From contig JAKSGN010000041.1 of the NCBI GenBank assembly GCA_024180945.1, positions 3,038,001 through 3,102,000 of the forward strand: a stretch of 64,000 nucleotides of DNA, in the 5' to 3' direction. The position numbers and the translations under genes were made by a program. The notes under the pieces are model-generated. The model saw only the letters and a program-made list of their open reading frames with translations, made no database searches and was not told the DNA's origin. The DNA comes from Macrophomina tecta. Lineage: Eukaryota; Ascomycota; Dothideomycetes; Botryosphaeriales; Botryosphaeriaceae. This document shows, in pieces, positions 58,001 to 64,000 of this stretch (position 1 is its first letter; each line of letters opens with the position of its first letter).

Positions 58001-61000
58001 GAAGCATTCCATCCCCAGCATATCTATGACCCCTGACGGCCTCAAGAACATCTCACGAGGAGTGTTTGCCACGTACCAATGCGCACGAGAACAATTCCTG
58101 CACCCTCAGGACGTTTCATTCTTCTTGCACTTGTGCCAACGAAAAGGCCAGAAGCCTGTTCCTTTCATTCCGGCGTTTGACGAGAATTTCCAGACCTACT
58201 TCAAAAAGGATTCACTCTGGCAATCGGAGAACCTTGACAAGGTCGTCGGGAAAGATGCAGGACGTGTTTGCATCCTGCACGGACCTGTGGCTGCCCGATT
58301 CTCAGACAAGGAAGAGCCTGTGAAAGATATTCTGGACAGAATTCACATCGGCCACATTGATGCCTTGAAGAGAGATTTCTACGCCGGCGATGGAAATTTT
58401 CCGTCTATCGAATATATGGCTGGCCAAGAATCAACCGCAACCTACCCCGAGAATACCACCATCATCGAGACTGAGTCCGACATCATGCTCCATTTACCTG
58501 GTTCCACCGACGATCTGCCTTCAGCTGAATCCGTCAGAAGGTTCCTCGCTGGTCATGATCCATCGTGGCGAGCTGCACTTTTTTCCTCTGAAATCATTCA
58601 AGAGGGCAGTCGTTACCAGGAAAACCCCTTGAAACGCATCATTATTCCAGTTGCTGGACAGTGCGTTCAAATCAAGAACCATAAAGACAATTTAAGCACT
58701 AGAGTGGTCATCTCAGAGCCACTGGGAATATCTCAAGTCCGAAAAAAGACTGTGGAGATATCATTTAGCCCCGACACCATGGAAATCTCAGTTGTCTTGA
58801 CGCATCATCAAACAGCGGCGACGCAACCGGCGGAGCTCTTGCTCAAGTTTCGCTACCAACCCGAGGTCGCTAGTGTGCCGATACAAGAGATCCTGCACGA
58901 CCGTCTCGAACGGGTGAAGTCTTTCTACTGGAAAACTTGGTTTGCGGATGAACCGCGCTGTCCCGATGCCACCGCCGAGGATGTTTTCCGCAGTGGATAT
59001 GTCATTCTCAATGCCGATACCATCCGTGGCTTCGCAAATACCGTTGGAAATCGCAGTCAGGCCTTCACAGCGAAGATTGATGCTTCAATGGAAGCGCCTC
59101 TTGATCTTGGTATCGTTGTGGCCTGGAAGGCCATTATGAAGCCGTTGTTTGCCATCAATGCAGATCTCTTGAAGCTGGTACATCTCTCGAATCAATTCAA
59201 GATGTATGACGGTGAACAGCCACTTCACGAAGGCGACGTGGTTACAACAACGTGTTCCGTTACTGCCATCATCAACCATGAATCTGGGAAGATGGTTGAA
59301 GTTGTCGCCGTCATCAGTCGGAGTGGTTCCGCAGTCATGGAGATTACTTCTCAGTTCCTGTACCGAGGGGCGTACAACCACTCTGAAAACACGTTCCGGA
59401 AGTCTGCCGTGGACGATTTCCATGTGCGGATGGTGAATGCCAAAGATGTTGCAGTTCTCAATGCAAGGCTTTGGTACAAATCTGCATATCCGCAAGCAGA
59501 TCTTTTAAACAGAACTTTGTGCTTCCGGCTCCAGCAATATACTCGAAACGCTTCCCTAAGTATTACCGGTGATGTCTCGTGCGAAGGCAGGATCATCGGC
59601 TCCGTCGAGTATCACTCCATGAACAGCACTGCGAACCCTGTCCTCGATTATTTACAACGCCATGGCGAACCGGTCCAAAAGGCTGTTCCCCTAGACATTC
59701 CAGTTCCTGTCGAGGGGTCTGACACTTCTCTCTGCGTCAAGGTACCGGAATCAAATGCCCACTACGCGCAAGTATCAGGAGACTTCAATCCCATTCATGT
59801 GTCACATACCATTGCTGCGTACATTGGACTCCCGGGAACCATCACACACGGCATGCATACCAGCGCAGCGGTCAGGAGCTTCTTAGATATTACTGTTGCC
59901 AAAGGCTGCCCGTCCCGAGTTCGAAAGTACAGTGCATCCTTCCAAGCCATGGTGTTGCCCGGAGACCTGCTCACGGTGACAATCTACCACACGGCCATGC
60001 TCCAGGGCCGTAAAGTTATCAAACTTGAGGCGCGCAATAGCAAAGGCGAAGTGGTCATGTCTGCTGACGCTGAAGTCGATCAACCAAGTGCCGCGTACAT
60101 ATTCACCGGCCAAGGCTCGCAACGTAAGGGGATGGGGATGGAACTTCGGGAAAAGAGCCCAGCCGCCGCATCCGTATGGATGAGAGCGGACGAGTACTTC
60201 CAGAACAAGTACGGTGAGCCTCTCCCCATATCTTTTTTTTTTTTTTTTTGCTTGCGTGCTGATAAAAGTTTCCAGGCTTCCGCATTACGAAGATTGTCGA
60301 AGACGACCCCAAAGAACTGACAGTCCATTTCGGGGGACCGAAAGGCCGCCGCATCCGTGAAAACTACCTGTCAATTCTGCGTGACGCAGCTTCGAGCCCA
60401 CACCGCGGCGCCTTTGTCCGCGCCAGCCAGATGTACCGGGCGCTGCACGCTCCCCGCTGCATATCCTACACATTCCGTTCGCATCTCGGCCTGCTCTCCG
60501 CAACGCAATTTACCCAGCCTGCCCTCACGATCATGGAAGTGGCCAGGTTTGCAGACCTTCGGGCGCGCGGCCTGGTACCCGAGGAGGACGAGTTCCTCTC
60601 TTTCGCGGGCCACTCTCTCGGCGAGTATGGTGCACTAGCGGCCCTGGGTGGAGACTTCATGCGGGTTGAGAGCCTGGCGGCCATTACGTTCGTGCGTGGG
60701 CTGACCATGCAGATGGCTGTTACCCGCGACGCAAGTGGGAGGTCGGCGTACTCCATGTGTGCGGTCAATCCGTCCAAAGTCTGCAGCCGGCGGTCATTTG
60801 ACGAGACGAGCCTGCGGGAGGTCGTTGCTGCGATCGTGGATGCGAGCGAAGGGGAGTGGCTGCTGGAGATTGTCAACTACAACATAAAAGATCTCCAGTA
60901 CATCTGTGCGGGAGACGTACGCGCACTGGCGAGTCTAACAGACATTCTCAACCGCCTCGTGCAAGACAGAGAGCCTCAAGCCTGGCAGGATCCCCAACGC

Positions 61001-61330
61001 CTCATGCGTTTGGTGCGACAGCAGGTGGAGAGAGTGCGAGGGGCGCCGCAGCCCATCGACTACGAGCGTGGGCCAGCGACGGTGCCGTTGAAACAGATTG
61101 ACGTACCCTTCCACTCAAGCTTCCTGGCTGGTGGAGTCGACACATATCGACTGTTTCTGAAAAAGCATATCAGGCGTGAAGACATCGCGCCCGAGAGACT
61201 GGTGGGCAAATGGATTCCGAATGTTACTGGCAGGCCATTTGGCTTGTCCCGAACGCATTTTGAGGACATGTATCGAGCAACAAACTCGCCACGGCTTCGA
61301 GATATCCTCGACGATTGGGAAAGACATTAG
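55098..61330 (+). CDS. Fatty-acid synthase beta subunit, cluster-dedicated (TOXC-type)
   Basis: Exons 55098-60213 and 60276-61330; one 62-nt intron with a run of about 18 T before GTTTCCAG; 2056 aa, the usual size. The join restores KYGFRITKI. Domains: acetyltransferase (about 150-520, nucleophile Ser278 in TTGHSQG); FMN-dependent enoyl reductase (about 590-900, VGGMTPTTVHPDFV and QWTGGRGGGHHS); dehydratase with MaoC/hot-dog part (about 1300-1640, GDFNPIHVSH); malonyl/palmitoyl transferase (about 1665-2040, FTGQGSQRKGMG and Ser1819 in AGHSLGEY). It should form the alpha6-beta6 cytosolic FAS with the alpha subunit at 42071-46926. Beta subunit TOXC is required for HC-toxin side-chain synthesis. 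A Copia LTR starts 16 bp after the stop codon. Confidence 0.96.
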
Positions 61331-61346
61331 AAGCAAGTAGTATAAT

Positions 61347-61506
61347 TGTTGAACCAAACTAGAGAGAAGAAAGGTTGGTTGATTGAAGGAAGCAGCCAGC
61401 GTTGGCCATAAGGGCCAACGCTTGGTGTTGACTAAGCTAATGAAGCAAACAACCTAAACCTAAACCGGCTTAGCGGCTGCCCTGGAACCTTCCACCCTCT
61501 AATACA
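61347..61506 (-). repeat. Copia 3' LTR (160 bp, unmutated)
   Basis: On the minus strand a G-rich polypurine stretch (CTAGGGGG) is followed by TGTATTAGAGGG at 61506. The LTR ends TTCAACA at 61347, giving TG..CA ends. It contains a perfect 10-bp hairpin with a 5-nt loop (AGCGTTGGCC/GGCCAACGCT, about 61399-61423). The element body to the right is heavily RIP-mutated, while this LTR has normal composition. Confidence 0.7.
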
Positions 61507-63036
61507 CCCCCTAGCCGCGATGCCAACCCTTGGTGTTGAGTGAGTTGCTGATATAATAATGTACTTTTTCGGCTTTTTATCGGAGGTGTCGTTTTTAAGC
61601 GTTTTAGCCTTACTTACTAATATATAGAAGTTCCTTAAATCGTTTAAACTTCTTATAGGTAAGAGGCTTAGTTAGTCCGTCTATAGATATATCTTTAGAG
61701 TATATATAAGTTACTATAACCTTACCTTTCTTTATAACTTTCTTAATATAGTAATAGTAGATATTAATTAACTTAGTAAAGGCTTTAAAATTACCTCTAT
61801 TAGCGTAGCGTACTATATTCTCATTATTACTAAATATTAATAGTAGTTTATTTTAGTATTAATTCTTATATTCTATCTTATATAGTAGGTAGTTTATCTA
61901 TATAAGTTCTTTTACTATCGGAGTTAAATTAATAAACTTTATCTTTATTATAGAGGTATATATAAGCTTTTACCATCTATATTTAGCATAGAGAGGTACG
62001 TTTAGAGCTATAATAACGTAGCTAGTCGTACTTTAGCGTATATCTAAATTATTAGCGAATACTAAATTAGTATAGGCCCGTAAGCGTAGCTTCTAGTTAC
62101 TATTTAATGTTATACCCTCTTTTATTATTCTGCGTAAATAGCGTAACACCTTATATACCTATTATATATAGCTAGGGCTTAGGTTATTAGTATAGCGGGT
62201 AAGAACGGCTATAGATAGTAGAACGTTAGCTTAGACTTTTATTCTAAGCTATATAAGGCTTTCGATAATCTCTAAAAATATCTTAATATTATTAGTAGAG
62301 GTAAGTTTAATATACTTAGCTAGTATATATAGTTCTATTAGAATTCTATTAGTATTATAGTTTTATATACTAAAATATCGAAGTAGCTTCTAAATATAAG
62401 CTACTTACATAATCGTTATCTTCTTTTCTTTAGACCTATAATTAATATAAAGGCTGACGTAGTAATAAATCTTTTTTATATTCTTTATCTTAAAATACTT
62501 ATAGAGTAACGCTTTTACATTATTAATAGCTTCTTATATTCTAGTAGCGAGTACTAAATTATCTACGTATATTATTATAAATATTATTTTATTCTTTTTC
62601 TTAAAGATATAGCGCTTAGAGAATAGTAGCTTAAATCTATAGCTATATAGATTATTTATAAGTATACTATACTATAGAAAAGATAACTAACGAAGTCTAT
62701 AGAATATCTTTTTTAGCTTATATATAAACTTCTTATTAGTTTTAGTATTAATGGTTATACCTTATAGTAATCGTATGTAAATATTATTTTCTAGAGGAAT
62801 AACGCTATTTAAGTAGATAGTTAGAATATCTATTTAATTATATATAAGGCCGTAGATAGTAATAATCGCTATAAAAAATATAAACGCCTAGTAAGAGACT
62901 ACTAGTGAAGAGATATTAATAAATTTAAAGTCTACGCATTAAAAGTTACTATAAACTACTTATCTTATCTTATAGTATATAAGAGTACTATCTTTATTCC
63001 GCTTTTTAACGTATACCTACTAGCTAGGTAGTATAT
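61507..63036 (-). mobile_element. Ty1/Copia element, RT and RNase H region, RIP-degraded
   Basis: The minus-strand translation, with stops ignored, shows a Copia reverse-transcriptase patch (YVDNLVLATRI near 62560, a degraded YVDD box), then the RNase H region (ANNLDIR..TTSYVI near 62050) and the typical C-terminal run SIDGLTKPLTYKKFKRF near 61640. Extremely TA-rich. The upstream half is interrupted by the Gypsy LTR beginning at about 63037. Confidence 0.85.
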
Positions 63037-63766
63037 TATTATAAACCCTACGGGCGATAGTCCTATACGGGTAAATATTTTCTAAGAAATAGAAACCCTT
63101 ATAGAAAAAAATTCTATAAGAAAATATTAATTACTAAAAAACGGCGCTTAAGAAGCTTAGTTAGAATATAAGTAATACTATTAAATTTCGTAGAAAAATA
63201 ATTTTCTTAAGGAAATAAGGCCCGTATAAGAAAGGCTAAATAGAGATATAAGAAATTATAGCCTATAAAAATAATACTTTCTTAGTAAAGGCCGTAGGTA
63301 GAATCTAGAAAACTAATAAAGAAGTATATTATGTAAGAGTAAATAAGAAAAATATCGCTATTATTCGTAGAAGAAAGTTAAAAGTTAGATTTTAGAAAGT
63401 AGACGTTAGCGCCCGAGTTACGTAAGCCCTATAAGAATCTACTAGAATTAACTTAATCTAAGAATATTAATCTAATACTATTAATTTAGCTACTTTAATC
63501 TAGCTATATTAATCTAGATTATTATAGTTCTTCTATAGTATATAAATATACTTCTTAGATAGTACTTTAATCTTTATAGTTAACTTAAAGTTCTAATATA
63601 ACTCTATTAAAGATAATAAGCCTAACGTATATCGCGTACTAATATATTATATAATTACTACTATTGTTTTAATTCTTTATTCTTCTCTTATTTTTTAAGA
63701 TAAATCCTTTAGTTATCTAATCCTACTAGGCGATTCTAAAGTCTAGTAGAAGAGGCTATCGTTATA
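63037..63766 (+). repeat. Gypsy 5' LTR, heavily RIP-mutated (element 3)
   Basis: About 730 bp. Its right half (63380-63766) aligns with the right half of the LTR at 8970-9747, including GCGCCCGAGTTACGTA, with numerous C-to-T and G-to-A changes. The left half is more diverged or deleted. It runs in the same direction as element 2 and is followed by gag-leader sequence. Confidence 0.75.
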
Positions 63767-64000
63767 TTTTAACTACTATTCTTATAAGAAAAGGTAGTTT
63801 TAAGAAAAGAAATATTTAATAATAAGATAGTATTATCCGATACTTAATACTAACTAAGTAATATAATAAATAACATCGATATAAATAATAATAGTTCTCT
63901 ATAGCTAACTATAGCTAACCTCTTTTAGGTTATTTAAGATATATAAGGCTAGATTAGCGAACTACGTAAATAACTCTAGAAGTAGACTAATAAGAATAAC
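63767..64000 (+). mobile_element. Gypsy leader/gag start (element 3), cut by window end
   Basis: The sequence matches, in reverse complement, the leader and gag start of element 1 (about 5700-5925): TTTTAACTACTATTC, then ACTATTCTTATAAGAAAAGG, then a TCGATATAAATAATAA block. The same family therefore flanks the cluster on both sides. Degenerate, with no intact frame. Confidence 0.8.

Overview
The window comes from a filamentous ascomycete (Pezizomycotina). The evidence is short 46-93 nt GT..AG introns with CTAAC/CTGAC branch sites, single-copy eukaryotic genes (signal peptidase subunit SPC3, a SAYSvFN protein), and TA-rich, stop-riddled retrotransposons typical of repeat-induced point mutation (RIP). 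The genus cannot be read from the sequence.

Layout. 1-9747: RIP-mutated Ty3/Gypsy chromovirus copies nested in each other, plus an unmutated solo LTR. 9748-11418: 5' half of a Ty1/Copia element. 12484-15718: three conserved genes (extradiol dioxygenase/glyoxalase-fold protein, SAYSvFN protein, SPC3). 15719-22037: a 6.3 kb stretch without an intact gene. 22038-61330: a secondary-metabolite cluster. 61347-64000: the 3' part of a Copia element interrupted by another Gypsy LTR and gag.

The cluster contains an alpha/beta hydrolase, a four-module non-ribosomal peptide synthetase (NRPS, about 5717 aa), a fatty-acid synthase alpha subunit without its phosphopantetheinyl-transferase domain, a branched-chain aminotransferase, a 14-TM MFS exporter, a cytochrome P450 and a fatty-acid synthase beta subunit. 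NRPS, dedicated FAS, BCAT and MFS together are the signature of HC-toxin/apicidin-type cyclic tetrapeptides, which are histone-deacetylase inhibitors carrying a 2-amino-decanoic-acid-derived residue. Inferred logic: the FAS pair makes a C10-type acyl chain, oxidation (P450) and transamination (BCAT) turn it into the unusual amino acid, the NRPS assembles and macrocyclises four residues, and the MFS protein exports the product.

The most interesting feature is the synthetase. It has epimerase domains in modules 1 and 3 and no racemase gene nearby, so it should build a D-L-D-L tetrapeptide by itself. HC-toxin has this stereochemical pattern but obtains its D-Ala from a separate alanine racemase. 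No pathway transcription factor was found inside the cluster.
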